DNA of 64,000 nt from Typha latifolia. Its lineage: Eukaryota > Streptophyta > Magnoliopsida > Poales > Typhaceae. Position numbers and translations under genes: made by a program. The DNA lies in the NCBI GenBank assembly GCA_019914945.1, contig CM034106.1, positions 2,232,001 to 2,296,000 of the forward strand. The letters are read 5' to 3'. Each line of letters starts with the position of its first letter. Position 1 is the stretch's first letter. The notes beneath the pieces were generated by a model, which saw nothing but the letters and a program-made list of their open reading frames with translations, did not search any database and was not told the origin of the DNA. Shown piece by piece: positions 1 through 13,500 of this stretch.

Positions 1-217
1 ACATTATTTTTAGGTAACTACTGCAGCATAATATAGCAATTCAGTAACTAAAAAACCATCTAGCAATGTCAAATTTTTCAGGATGATGAAATAATTTTAA
101 TAAGTTGTGGTCCTGCTTTTTTGCAAAATATCTAGCACAGTATTTGACCAGTATGTCTACTTTGACAATGTGAGAAACTTAAAATAAAAAAATAATAGTG
201 CCCTCTTGCTATGTGTG

Positions 218-971
218 CGGTGTATTGAAAAGTGGCCGCAGGTTATGAGCGGTCACCCCACCGCCTAGCGCCTAGGCGGAAGGTAGACGCCAAGGCGGTC
301 CAACATTTTTAATATAAAAAAAATTGCATATATATATATATATATGTATACACTAATATGCCATTTATAAAATTTTAATAGTGCAATTCACAACAATAAA
401 AATAATATACAAATTTATAATTCACAAATATGTAAACATATTTCATTAACATCTTAATAATAAATTACCACGATCTAAAATAATATTGAATGCATTAATA
501 GTTAGTGATTTCCAATATCAACATGAGAGCACGTGGTCTCTTTCTCACTAGTTAAAGCAGAGAGAAGACAAAAAGAAAAAAAAAAAGAAGAAGAAAACGA
601 TGAGGAGGAAAAGGAGAGAGGCAATCCACAACTTCAACAAAATCCTCATCTGGTTGCTACTGTCGTCCGCTTGACACCTTTACTTGCTGCTTGATGCCTT
701 CGCTTGATGCTGTCACTTGCTGCCTCTGCTAGCCACCGCATGAGAGAGGATCGATTAAAAGAGAGCAACAATAGGATTTGGGTTTTTTTTTAATATAGTG
801 GACTAGTGGTTAGTTACTAAATCCGCATCCGACTCGCTTCCAACCCGCTTCGATAGCTGGCGAGCCAAAGCACTGCCCGCTTTATCGGGCCGTCCAGCCC
901 GCCTAGCGCCTTTTAGCACCTAGGCGACCCACAATGGCAGCTGGCTGCCAAAATCGATTTTCAGAACATTG
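218..971. mobile_element. hAT-like non-autonomous element, CCTAGGCG family, copy A
   Basis: Non-coding element of about 750 bp in the last visible UTP21 intron. The ends are imperfect inverted repeats: CGGTGTATTGAAAA at the left, and CAATGTTCTGAAAA when the right end is read in reverse. They are flanked by an 8-bp near-duplication, TATGTGTG at 210-217 and TATGTTTG at 972-979. Both subterminal regions carry GCCTAGGCG-type palindromes (about 264-290 and 898-925). An 8-bp target duplication and a CARTG-like end fit the hAT superfamily. No transposase frame is visible. A second copy in the same orientation lies at 32502-33206. The left boundary is less certain than the right. Confidence 0.6.
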
Positions 972-1503
972 TATGTTTGAGTAAAGGATATGTGCATCTT
1001 TAACAAACAAGAAAAGGATATAAGCATCTATAAGGTCAACCAAAAGATGGCAACAACTTGGCTAGTTACAATAAGTGAGAAATTATTTAGCCTAATGCAT
1101 TTAGTCATTTACATTTCTCAATCATTTATTTTCCTGCAATGACATATGGAATATACTTCGAGTCACTAGGGCTGGAGAAACAACAGTGTTGCCGCATGAT
1201 AATAACATCTTACTAGAGTGGGAGCACAATTATACTACATTATATTCACTGGCCGGCACCTGATTGGCATTGTAAAGTGCCAACAGTCACAAACCTAATA
1301 GGTGGATAATGAGAGAGAAAAAAAATCCTACATGATCACATACTAGATTAATTTCCTAGAGGTGCACAAATGGAAAAGACCAGCACTTCTAGCTAGGATC
1401 CAGAAAAAGTAGATAGGAGTGGTCATTGACTCATCTTAGAAGTCTGGATATGTGCACTGATATTTATTACAATGAAAAACGTTAATCAAGATAAAATCTT
1501 TAC

Positions 1504-4500
1504 CACAATCAAATGCAATGACAGGCTTTAGCTTGATCTCTTCTTCCTGCACAGCAGTAGACAGAACAAATACAGATGAGTGGAAGTTCTCTTTTAGTCA
1601 GCATGCATATAAGTAGGCAATATAGAGTATTTAATTACCTTTGCTCTAAGTTTCTTAGCTCTTTTAGTCACATGCCGCTGAGATAGCTCTCTACTTTGTT
1701 TATCCTGCTCAACATTCACGACGTTAAGCAATTTATGGGCAAACTTCTTTCTAGGATTTAACACACTCGTTAGAGAGAAAGGTAAACTGGCATGTACTAA
1801 AACCATTTTCTCAAGAGAATTCAATCATCTTTTGGACTTTTTGACCTAAGTAATATTTCGGCTGTCAAGCCATGAAAGAAGACAAATGATTTTATACCCA
1901 TTTTAGATCAACTAACTCAATGAAAAATGCATTTACTCTTTTCAAAAGAATTAGCATCTTATTATATCTCCATTCTCTAGCATATTTTATACATCATACT
2001 TATGTAGGATGTATAACATATATTCCAGTCCTCTTGCTAATCAGCATCTTCTAATTTCAACAATGCAAAATGTATCACACAGGGGCTTTCAAAAAGCTGA
2101 AACATATGAATAGATTCTCCAGACAGCTTTTTCAGAAAACTAAATATCAATGTGCTCTCTGACTGCATCTTTAACATTTCAGTCCCTTAAAAATTAACTT
2201 GAATCCATTATATGTCACTACAACAGAAGTGTTGATAACTCTCAGAGGTGGAGTGTACTGACAAGTAGTCCATAAGGCCAGAATTTTCAATACGATATTC
2301 AATAAATAAACAGCTCGCAGGAATATCTTGTTTAGTTACATATACAATCATACATAGCTCGGCATAAAAGAAGAAAAGTATAAGGGACAATAACAGTGAT
2401 GTACCTGGATGATAGAGAAAAGACGAAATGCACGGTCTTGACCAGCAGACAAGATGTATCTCCCATTACCGTAGAATCTATTAGAACATAAATTTAATAA
2501 TTAATAACTTTATGATAAGATAACAACAACTAGAGCCAATTGTTGGTAACATTACTGTCAACATAATAACAATCAAGCAACCCTGACATTTCCCATCTAA
2601 AATATAACAAGAATTTCAGGATGCTCAACTAGTCAAATCCAAATAGGCAAACTTGCTGATAACAAAAAGTATGAAAACCAAGGTTCCAAGTATCGGAATC
2701 GGGATCGGAATAGGCTGTCTGAAAAAACGATACGTATCAATCGTATCGACGGTATCGACCTGTATTTTAAAATAATTTTTAAAATACAGAAAAAAAGTTA
2801 ATTTAATAAGATATAAATATAAATTATTTATATATAAAGTCTAAAAACTAAAAACTAAATATTATTTTCTCAATTTCTATTTCTCCCCCTTTTTACTGCT
2901 CACTCTCTCTCTCCCACATAAATTAAAAACAATTCTTACTCTCCCACTAATTCCCTCCCTTATCAAACTCTATCTCACTAACTCTCTCTTATCAAACTCT
3001 CTCTCACTAACTCTCTCTTATCAAACTCTCTCTCACTAACTCTCTCTTATCAAACTCTCTCTCACTAACTCTCTCTCACTAACTCTCTCTTATCAAACTC
3101 TATCTCTCTCTAACTCTCTCTTATCAAACTCTCTCCCTAATTAACTCTCTCTCCCACTAACTCTCTCTCTCTCTCTCCTACTAACTCTCTCCCTCACCCA
3201 CTACCACCTCTTTCCCTCTTTAACATATTTTTTTAATTTTTATATTTTCTCCACGTCTCTCTCCTCTTCCCCCCCCCCCCCCACCCCCCCTCTTCTTCCT
3301 CTCCTTCTTATTGCTGCAACCCACAAACTCTCTCTTTCTCCCTCTCTTTCTTTTTTTCCCTCTCTTTCCCTCTCTCTTGCTCCATCTCTTTCTCTCTCTT
3401 TCCCTCTCTCTCTTCCCCCTCTCTTGCTCCCTCTCTTTCTCTCTCTTTCCCCTTTCTTTCTCTCTTACTCATGTTCGTGTCAGGCGGGATGGGCCGTATC
3501 GGTCGATCCCAACCCGATACGAATCGGGTATCGGCCGATCCAACCAATACCCGACCGAAACCAATCAATAGATTGGTTTCGGCCCGGCATCGGCCGAAAC
3601 AAGGAACCATGATGAAAACCATCTGCATCAAGAACTCTGAAGTAAAGAAAGAACGAACAATCTTTCATTGCTTCATAGCAGACGTCCTGGTTTTACAGTC
3701 TCAGACCATAGTTATCTCAACAATACATAGAATCTTTGAGACCACATGCCTCTTGCTCTAGGCCCTTCTTGTCCATCAATTACAAAGTTACATACAGCAA
3801 TAAATGTGCAAATAAGTTTGCAAAATGGCCTACTGATTCGAAAACTGTGAAGACGGAAATGAGGAGTCACCAAATCACTCATTAAAGTCCAGTATCATTA
3901 ATGTTATGAGAGGCCAAGGAGAAAGTATAGTAATTTGTCAGCACCAGTTTGGCTCAAATTGCACCACAAGGACCACAACAGTGCAGCATATTCTTAATTG
4001 ACCACTATCTTTGAAAGGTAAATCAATTTATGTTAACTAAAATCATGTGCAAGAAGAGAGTGAGTGGAATTATTTACTTCACCTCACACATAGAGGAGGA
4101 GCACTGTGGCCACTTCGGAAACGTAAAAGACGAGCCTCTCCATCAATATTATCAAAAATCCACATCTAGAAGAAAAGGACAACAGATTATGTAACAATAA
4201 CATAAAATCCATGTGCTAAATCAAATAAAACTGAACACAAGATGCTACTAACCTAAAGACAGCTTAGTGCCAAAAATTCTGAAATAAACAGAATGCTTTA
4301 TGAAGGTAAGAAAGAAATGCCTATTTAAAATTAAATGGAGAATATAAAATGCCATTTAGTATAGAACATAGATACACTTAATAGACATTGACTTTATTTT
4401 AATTGATAAGATGAAATGAAGATGTAAATCAACCAGTAACAAAAGTCAAGCAAATAAAACATTTGAACATCTCATGCTACATCTAAAGTACAACAAAAAT

Positions 4501-7500
4501 TTCAAGGAAAAAAACAACAGGCTGTGAGAACAATTGTAAGGGGGTTCCAATTTGATGCTAACATTGTAAGTTCATGATTTATGGTTCTAAGAAAATTAGT
4601 GAAATACTTTTGAATCATAATTATGCGGAAAAAATTCAAATGCTAACTATCTTGTACAGAAGCATTTATGGTTTCAAGCACATTACTGGCCTAACTACAA
4701 GCAGGAATGGGAACATCAGAGGATCACATCCTCCTAGAGAAACATCAGTACCTTTCTCAAAGCTGGGGAAGAAAAGACAAGACTAATGTTACTATAATAA
4801 TGCAAAGAGACGAATGAAAACTGTTGAATGCCCTTTGGGGGGGAGTGAAGAAACAGCCATACAGCTATTTCTAACATATATGATTCCCAGTAAATGAGAG
4901 AATGCAACCAATCAAATTACCAAATAACAAGCCAACCTTCAGTTGGTTATTACAAGATGATACAAGCCTACAAACTAAACCTCAAACTAGCATCATTAAC
5001 AAAACATAATTGATTATCAAACACTATAAAGCTAGTTCTTACTTTTATTGAATTATCTGCTGCAGAGCTCATAAGCACAGGTTCATTGGCAAAAAAATGT
5101 AGTGATATTATTGGACCATCATGAGCTTCTCTAATGACAGATTGAAGCCTTCTCTTCTCAAGATTCCATATGCTAATAACACCTGAGGAACCCCCAGAAG
5201 CTAGAAGTGGCTGTCCATCTGGTATAGCAAAAGAACATACAGAATTAAAGCATGATCATCAATAGATTATGAGATATTTTTGGTAAGAGCTAAAACAAGA
5301 AAAATGAAATCCTATCAAGTAGCAAAATTATAAAAAACAATTTGGTTTCATGATAAAATTTAGTGTAAACTCGTATGATTTGGCCCAATTTCAACTTTAG
5401 TCGTTAACGTGGATGTAAAAAGACTTAGTTAGCTCCACAGAAACACAATCTGATTTGAGAATGACAGGGTTCTGGTCATCTAGAAGCTTACTTATGGAAA
5501 ATATTGGTGCACCAATGAACCACATTGATGCCAGAATTTGCACTATTAATTTTAGATGTAAAATCTAATAATTGCAACTTGGTGTATTCCAAAGAGGGCC
5601 AAGCACTCAAATTTGAAGTATAAAGAGTTAGTTGAAATTGGGCTAAACCAACTTGCCCTAAATTTTAACTTATCTTTAAATGTTTTGAAAATCGAAAGCT
5701 AGAAGATTGCCTTAATACTTATCAAGATAAACTTGCAGCAGTTATATCTTAATACAGGTTTATCAAAGATGGAGGAGCAACAAGTTTGTCAACCATAAGT
5801 CCAAGGCTCCCAGCTATCCAAAAGATCAAGATAATTTCTGGGTTAGTATTCACAATAGAATATTAACAAGAAAACCTTCAAGACTGGAATCAGAAGGTCA
5901 TTGTGTATTGTGTATAACTGTATACACAAATCTGAGAATGTGAATCACCTTTTTCTTGAATTTATATGGCAAAAAGTCATACTGGAAAACATTTCCTATT
6001 AGAGTTCAAAGCTGAAAAGTATCATGCAGCAATTTTCTTGTCCAAAAAGAGTGGAACGATTATATGACCGAGAGGGAAAACAAAAGGCATCAGAGTTACT
6101 TGTTATGTTTACTGTTATATCTGGCTGGAAAGGAATAAAGGTAATTCTCCTTTAAAGACCTCCATAATATTAGATTTTGATTAATATAAAAGAATTAAAT
6201 TGATATTTATTCAAAACAGTAGAAAAATATTGCCCACTATACTATCGTTAGGAGTTAGGACTTCTTTAATCATAATATTAATCAATTTTTTAGAAGAGAC
6301 TGAAGTACAGAAGAAGAAACAGAGATGATTCTGAAGGAAAGCTGAAGGAGACGAATATGAATTTTTTTAATTTATATTTTTCTGTATCAGAGAGTGGATC
6401 CAACCTTTTGGTGCTCTTGGCCTACCTTTAGAAAAGAGAAAGAAACCTCTATTGTACAACATTCCTCTGATAGGAGGAAAAGTTTCAACTATACTGGTCA
6501 TCAATTATCACATCCTTATGAAGCTCCTAGAAGTACACTTTTGAGCTGCCTCACAAAAAGACAAGGTCCTTGTTTACCAGTAAAACTCTTTTAGCAAGAT
6601 AAGGATTTTATAACAAATAGTGATTGCACCAGATTCAGTCATTAGTTGACTACTACTATATGGTATAAGCACTTATGCAGAGTAAAAAAGGAAAGCAAAT
6701 GTGATTCCCCACAACAAACAGTCAGAAAGCTGAAAATTTTCACATATAACAGAAGAGTCACTCTAAACTTTGAACTGCTTTTACATGATAGAGGGCATCG
6801 GTCAGAAAAATATTCCCTCCTAAGACTGTTAGGGTATGTTTGGGCACAGAAGTATCCCATGGGAATGCACACAGGAATTAAGCTTTACTAAGGAATTTCA
6901 ACAGGGAAAGAAATATTTCATATCTGAGCTATTTCAAAAGCAACTTATGGGACAAATTTAATATAGAAAAAGGCAGTTCCTTGAGGGAAATGATCCAGTA
7001 TTTGATAGGCTATTTTTTTCTGAATTTCATATGCAAACCTGTCCCCAAATCACAGAGTAGCTGTCCCATCATTACTACTATTATCTTCCCTCTTTTCCAT
7101 TGCCAATAAAAAGTAATAGAAGGGAAGGGGGCCGAGGTCATAAGGAAGGGGGCAGCAGTTGGAAATAAGAGAAAGAGGCAACTGATGAATTGAGGGCATC
7201 TTTGGACCAAGGTGGTGGCATGCAAAGACAAGGAAGGGAGAGAGAGAGAGAGTCATTGATTTGGTCAATGGCATGCTGAGGAAAGCATTGACAGGAACAG
7301 ATATGAGAAGGAAGAGAGAAATGAGAGAAATTAAGGTGGTTGGGGTGTAACACCCGAAAATTTAAATTAAAAAAAAAAAAACCCTGACGCACGCCCGCCA
7401 CCCTCCCGTCCTTCTCCTTTCTTCTTCTTCCTCTTCCCTTGCCGTGCACGCCACCTTCCCCACCTCCATTAATCCCCATCTCCCCCTCCCCCACCGCACC

Positions 7501-10500
7501 ATTTCTTCTCCACCTCACCAACTCTCTCTCCCTCTTCTCTCTCTCAGGTTGCCAATGCCGGAGCCAACGAGTCTACCGCGCGACCCCCCCTGGTAAACCT
7601 TTTCTTTTGTTATTGTCGTTGATTCTCTTTCTTCCCGGTACTCACCCCTTACGACCGCGTGGCTACGCCGCCGGCGCCGTCGATTGCAATAGTCACCGCG
7701 CCCCCCTCCCCTCCCCCCCCCCCCAACCATTTCCTCCCCTTCCCTCCGACAAGCTACCCACCCTGGGTGAGGGCCGCGGGCTGCCAATCGCCGACGTCAA
7801 GGGCGGGCTGCTAGCGGCGTGGGCTAACGACAACACCGGGCCCTTCTCTCCCCTCCCTTTGTCTCCTTCCCTTAGAATGGAAGAGCATGCGAGGGCGGGG
7901 GTTAAACGAAGAGCATGCGAGGGTGGGGGGTTGTTTAACCCCCACCCATACCGTTGCTGGGCTGCGGCTTAGACCGCAGCCCATAAGACTTGTGGGATGT
8001 GGTCTGAACTGCAGCCCATAAGGCTAAACGGGATACGGTTCAGACCACAGCCCATGAACCTGCAAGGCCTATGGGCTGCGGTCTGAACCGCAGCCCATGG
8101 AGCCCATGGGTTGCAGTTTGGACTGCAGCCCACGAGCTATTTCCTCCCTACCTACTGAGTTGGGCTTGGGGCCAACCCAATACCCCCAGCCTAGCCCATT
8201 TGGGGGCCATTTGGGGGCCATTTGGACCTTATAACCCTGTTTATCTACTTCCACTTGATTAATTAGCCTAACTACCCCATAATGATAATTTATTATCATG
8301 TAAATTTTAGGATAACATAAAACTCACCCTAGGAGACTCTTGACTCATGTATATTCCTAAACATAAATTCTCTAATAAGGAAATTTATTCTATTAATTCG
8401 TTAATCTTACGTATAGCCTTACTTGCGTGAATTAATAGAATTGATACTGCGTGAAGAGAATTTTGAGATTCCAAAGGAGCCGGCTAGCTGACGAGATTTA
8501 ATGTACTGTGGAGACCCCCTAGGCGAGTAGAGTTTATACAAGTCTAGAATAATGTAGTTACAGTTATTATACCTTCCATGACACTATAGGAAATGTCAGT
8601 ATTAATACATACATTTAGTGTACCATGATATATCTTGACATGTGCAGTTATTGATAATTTACTCATCATGATATTATGACAATGTTAGCATATGCATTAA
8701 TGTAACGGTGGCTCTACATGTATCCTGTACAATAAATTCTTGCATAAATATCTGTTGTGAATATAGAATGTAACGATCATGATGACTATGACATTACTTA
8801 TACACTCATGGACACCGCACCACTTCCACCTATCATTAATGGTCAGGTTCTGACTAGGCAGTACCCCTACTTACTCAGCCCGGAGTTAAACGTAGAGTGT
8901 ATCATATATGACTATTATTAGCGGCCCACACCTAAGGTCGAGAGCCTATGTGGCATTCAAGTAATTATACTGCACAATCAGAACTAGATTATGATGATAG
9001 AAGAACATGATTGTGAGGCGGAGATATATCTCTAGCGGTACCCGACGACGCAGGGTTAGGGCATCCGTTGATGAGCCGAGGGCTCCCGATTCTCCCGCTA
9101 AGGACGGTGATGATTTAGAGAAAGTGAGATATGGGCTTACGACCGAGGTTCTTAGTCTGATGGCCACAGACAACCGGTCACATCTAGTGTCACCATACAT
9201 GTGTAGGTGGCATTACCACTAGATATGCATATATCCCCCCTCGATATATGAGATGATGGATGGTTATGTGATGGATAATTTTCTTGAGAGTATCTACCAT
9301 GTGTAGTGAATAGCTCGGTGAGCTATGATAAAACATGATTAATGCCTTGATGAGCATAAGATGACTGAACTACTCTTTTATTGCTATGCATAACATGTAC
9401 ACACTATAATTGAGATTTGTATGAATAAAAGATTGTCTCAAGCATGATGTCTGTGTGGGCTTATCCTAATACGTTTAGAAATTGGCATGTTCTAGGATAG
9501 TTACATGTAGTCCTTATTTATTGCATTGATTTAATAACTCATGGTAGGTCATTTAAACAAGCGTATAGTTATTGCTAGCAATTATAGGCATGCATTGGAT
9601 ATGCACCTGCGATTTCATTGTGATAGATTGTATGGATCCTACTCGCTGGGCTATGTGCTCACCACCTCTTTGTGGCATCATTTCAGAGCTAGCAGATGCA
9701 GGTGCGGGTAGCGAGAAATAGCTACCTTTTTATTTCAGTATGTATATTAGTTGTATTAAGCCCCTGTGAGGGCGTTATGATTGACGTTGTATTTTGGATA
9801 TGTATCTTAAAGGCTTGTTTTGGCCTGTGGAACTTGTATCCGGACTCTTATGGTTGAATTTATTTATAGTATGAACTTGTGCTGCTATGTGCCTTGTGGA
9901 ATCCTATTACTGACAGATTATGTGATGCACCATGTGGGGGGGATTTACCCACGCAGTTTACACGTGTATTTGGAGGTTTTGGTGTTTTATGGGGCCTCGT
10001 GCAGGAGGTTGGTGCCAGGAGACAACAAGGGAGATGGTGACAAAGTGATGCAAATCTAGTATGAATGCAATGTTTTGGAGAACAATCAATCCAAACAAGT
10101 AACTAAAGTAAAATATAGTAAGCAATAATTGATAAAAAGTTAATTAATTAAAAGGATCACTACTAGATGGAAGGAGAGAAAACCACTCAGATAAGGCAGT
10201 AGCTTCCTCAACTTTCAAATAGGTACGTTGATAGTAGAAAGGCCTAAAATATGGTGTAAGGAAAGACTTTATAGTTTAGGTTTACCAATAAATGGAATAG
10301 TATTGCTTTTACTATGAAAATCAAGTCCTCCTCTTCACGTCCGAGCACTCAAAGATTCTCTTTCACTACTGGAGTCTTTTGGACAGCAGCAATAACCAAC
10401 GAAAAAGTAGAGGTTGAAGAAGAAGAGAGGTTTAGAGAGGAAGTAGAAGAGATTAGAGAAGGATCTTAAGACAGAGTAGGAGAAAGGGAGAGAAAGAAAG

Positions 10501-13500
10501 AGAGAGAGAGAAGAAGAAGAAGAAGACCACAGTGGAGAAAGTGAGAGATCTCAAATAAATCTTATTCCAACTTGTCTTTGTTTCTCATGCAATAACCCTT
10601 AAATAGGTTAACCATTTTAATTCTAGCTGATTCTAATAGAAACTTATTTCCTAATAGGACTCTAATTGATCATCTTACCTAAATTGATTGATCCAATTTA
10701 GGTAATAAATCAATGTGGACACTCCCCACATATGAGTTTACCATAACTATCAATTGAGATTCTATTAGGAATTCATTTCCTAATAGGATCCTAATTGATT
10801 AAACCTTACCTAAATTGACTAACCCAATTTAGGTAATAACTCAATACGGACATCCCCCGCATATAGGCTACCATATCTGTCAATTGACTAATTCAATTGA
10901 TTATTTGAATTAAAAAACAACAATTAGACCAAAATTGGACTCGAGTAACTCTATTTTGGTCAAATTGAAGATGGTGCCCACATCACAAAGTTGGTTGAGG
11001 CCTCATGGAGGAGGCTGGTAAAAGATGAGACAAGAGAATGAGAAGAAAACAGAAGGTGGTCTAGGGCATTGTTGGTACCTTTTTCTTGTAACTGTTCCTT
11101 TTGTGTATCCAATTTTAATAGGAGTATAGGACAAAAAGTTCCCATAAGAACTTCTCCTGCAGTACTCTTTAATTGAGTGACCTGGATCTTATGTTCTCTT
11201 TCCCCAATAGGAAACTTTGGCTCTACTCCCAAACAGGCCCTTACCAAATATTAGGAGTAGAGAATGCGCAGGAACATAGAAAATCCAGTATATTTAGCAA
11301 GAAACCAGATACGAGATCACAGACAAAAAATTAGACAAAACTGAAAAAAAAAGTGTGCAGATAGGAAAAAAACTGTGCATGGTCAACATACCAAGAATTT
11401 GTCCTTCTGAGAATGCATCAGATGAAGGTAATACCTGTTCTAAATGATAAGGCTGTCACATCACCACGAGCAGAATGTGTGAATGTAACTAATTCTTCAT
11501 CATAGCGAACATTATGAACATGGATTGTTCCATCAGAACAACCAATTGCAACTACATCCAATGCAGGTGAGGCCACACAACAACGTACAGACGAATTCCA
11601 TCCTTTAAATTCATAAAGCTTTTTCTTAGTGCTGATGTTCCACAACTGCAATCGACCTTCATTACTACCAACAATTACCTGATTTTTTCATAACCTTCAG
11701 TTAGTATTCTTACCAAGCAATAGTGTGTAAGTGTAAGAATAATCAGTGAACTCTGGATGTCAATAGAACTGCACCTACCTTGTTCAGATAAGTATCTGGA
11801 TGCATTATACAGCTTGGAGAAAAATTGTCGTCTAACTGTATATGCCCAACTGGTTCAGGGTTAGGCTCCACTCCTTTGAAAGCCCATAGGAACATATTAC
11901 CTTTGATGTCCAAGCTTATGACATGTTCACCAAACAAGAATAACAAATAGATTTTTTCTTCATGTTTGCTCCATGTGGCTACCTAATTTAAAGTTGACTA
12001 ATCATATTAAGAGATAAATGGAGAATAACTAAAAAAAATAGCATTCAAAATTGAAAAAAAATACAAATGAAAGGAAATATCCACAGAAATATGATTAAAA
12101 TATTCCTTTTAAGTTTTAAGGTTCAATGCTGGATGTGTTTCTTAATTGTGCAAAGTAAAATATCAAGTGTCCAAGTAACAGAAAATAATATAGTGACATC
12201 TTAATATCAATATGTTCATTCTTAATGTGATGATTATGGCAGATTTTAAGCAAAATAAAGGGTTACACTAATATTCTGAAGAATGAATAACTACATTTTC
12301 TACTAATATCTCCTCATGTTCCTTAATTTTGCATCTCTTTTCCCTTTTAAATTGATCTCCTTCTAAAGTTCTACAATAACTGAACTAGCAACAACTTTAG
12401 CACATAAGCACTCTGCAGTCTGCATGTAGAACTTCTGCATAGTTCTAAACTAGAATTTGTATAGCAAGTAACATGGAGGATGGGAAATCTCCATCAATAC
12501 AACATAAATCTAGTTTGGAAAGTAGGATGGTCTAGCAAACCTGTTGAGTACGTTTAAACACTCCAACATCACTTCCATATGCAGCAAAAGTATAATCCTT
12601 GAAGGACGCAAGAGCTCGGATCTTCTTCGGCAGTTGAGGTCCTTTAAAGATATTAGATGTACATTTTAAGCAACATAGAAAAAAAAAAAGTAAGTAGATA
12701 ATAGCAAGGTGACAGCAAAAGATATATAATCAGGTTTAAGTATACTAAATCAGTTAATTACGAGGCATAGAGAAGAGATACCAAAGAAAATCAGGAAATG
12801 GAAATAAAAACTAAAATATCCCCATTAATTTTATTAAAGTTACTAACTAGCATATAACTGAAATACACTAATTAGTATTATCCTCTAGTCATCCAATAAG
12901 AAGAACAGATAACGTTCTCAGTTTTCCTAAAGTATTACAATTTAGATATCCAATATTATCAACATTGCTCAAGAAGAAAGGATGAAGGTCCAATGGAAAC
13001 AAAGGATGAAAATAATTTCAAAGGAAGATCAGGACTTACCAGCAAGAACCAAGGTAAGTTTAGCACACTGCAAAGGAAGAAGAAAAATCAATAATTTTCA
13101 AAGAAAAAGCAAACGAATCAGTTTTGCACAATTTGCAATACCAACCTTGTAGTTGTATACTAACATATTATGGTACATTGGCGTGGCATGAGCATTACAG
13201 AGCTCTAAGAATAAGTTTTCTTTTAGTAAATTATTAATTAAAAAAGAAGATAATTGAGCAATTATCCACTGAAAGGAAATCAAAGAAAGCAATCCTATCA
13301 ATGACAATTTATAATATATAATATTTTATCAATTGACAGTGAAACAAGAACAAGAATACAGATGTCAATACGATCCCCCTAGTATGGCAAATCTTGAAAA
13401 ACAAGAACATACATATAAGCAAAGAATATGCAGTATATTATAAATCATGGACATAAAAGTGCTTTCTTTTAACTCTGCCATATCAAAATAGAAATTTTCG

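Larger units (their letters stand above)
6832..11240. mobile_element. Tourist/PIF-Harbinger-type element interrupted by two solo LTRs
   Basis: The terminal inverted repeats are GGGTATGTTTGGG at 6832-6844 and, read in reverse, GGGCCTGTTTGGG at 11228-11240. Both are flanked by TTA (6829-6831 and 11241-11243), the target duplication of PIF/Harbinger elements. The raw span is 4.4 kb. Removing the two solo LTRs and one copy of each of their target duplications leaves about 815 bp, a plausible non-autonomous size. After removal two copies of a GGTTG-GGCCTC-TG-AGGAGG-TGGT unit lie in tandem, which supports the nesting order. No transposase frame was seen. Confidence 0.75.

Noticed and set aside
3308..3631. 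Overlapping open frames on both strands rich in Arg/Glu or Leu/Ser
   Set aside because: Translations of the TC/GA simple repeat in a transposon; not genes.
7439..7972. 177-codon GC-rich open frame with Pro/Leu-rich translation
   Set aside because: Lies inside the solo LTR, has low-complexity content and no recognisable domain; open because the DNA is GC-rich.
7959..8131. Resemblance of the palindrome array to a CRISPR array
   Set aside because: Repeats are imperfect, spacers are only 11-19 bp, and the array sits in a plant LTR with no cas genes.
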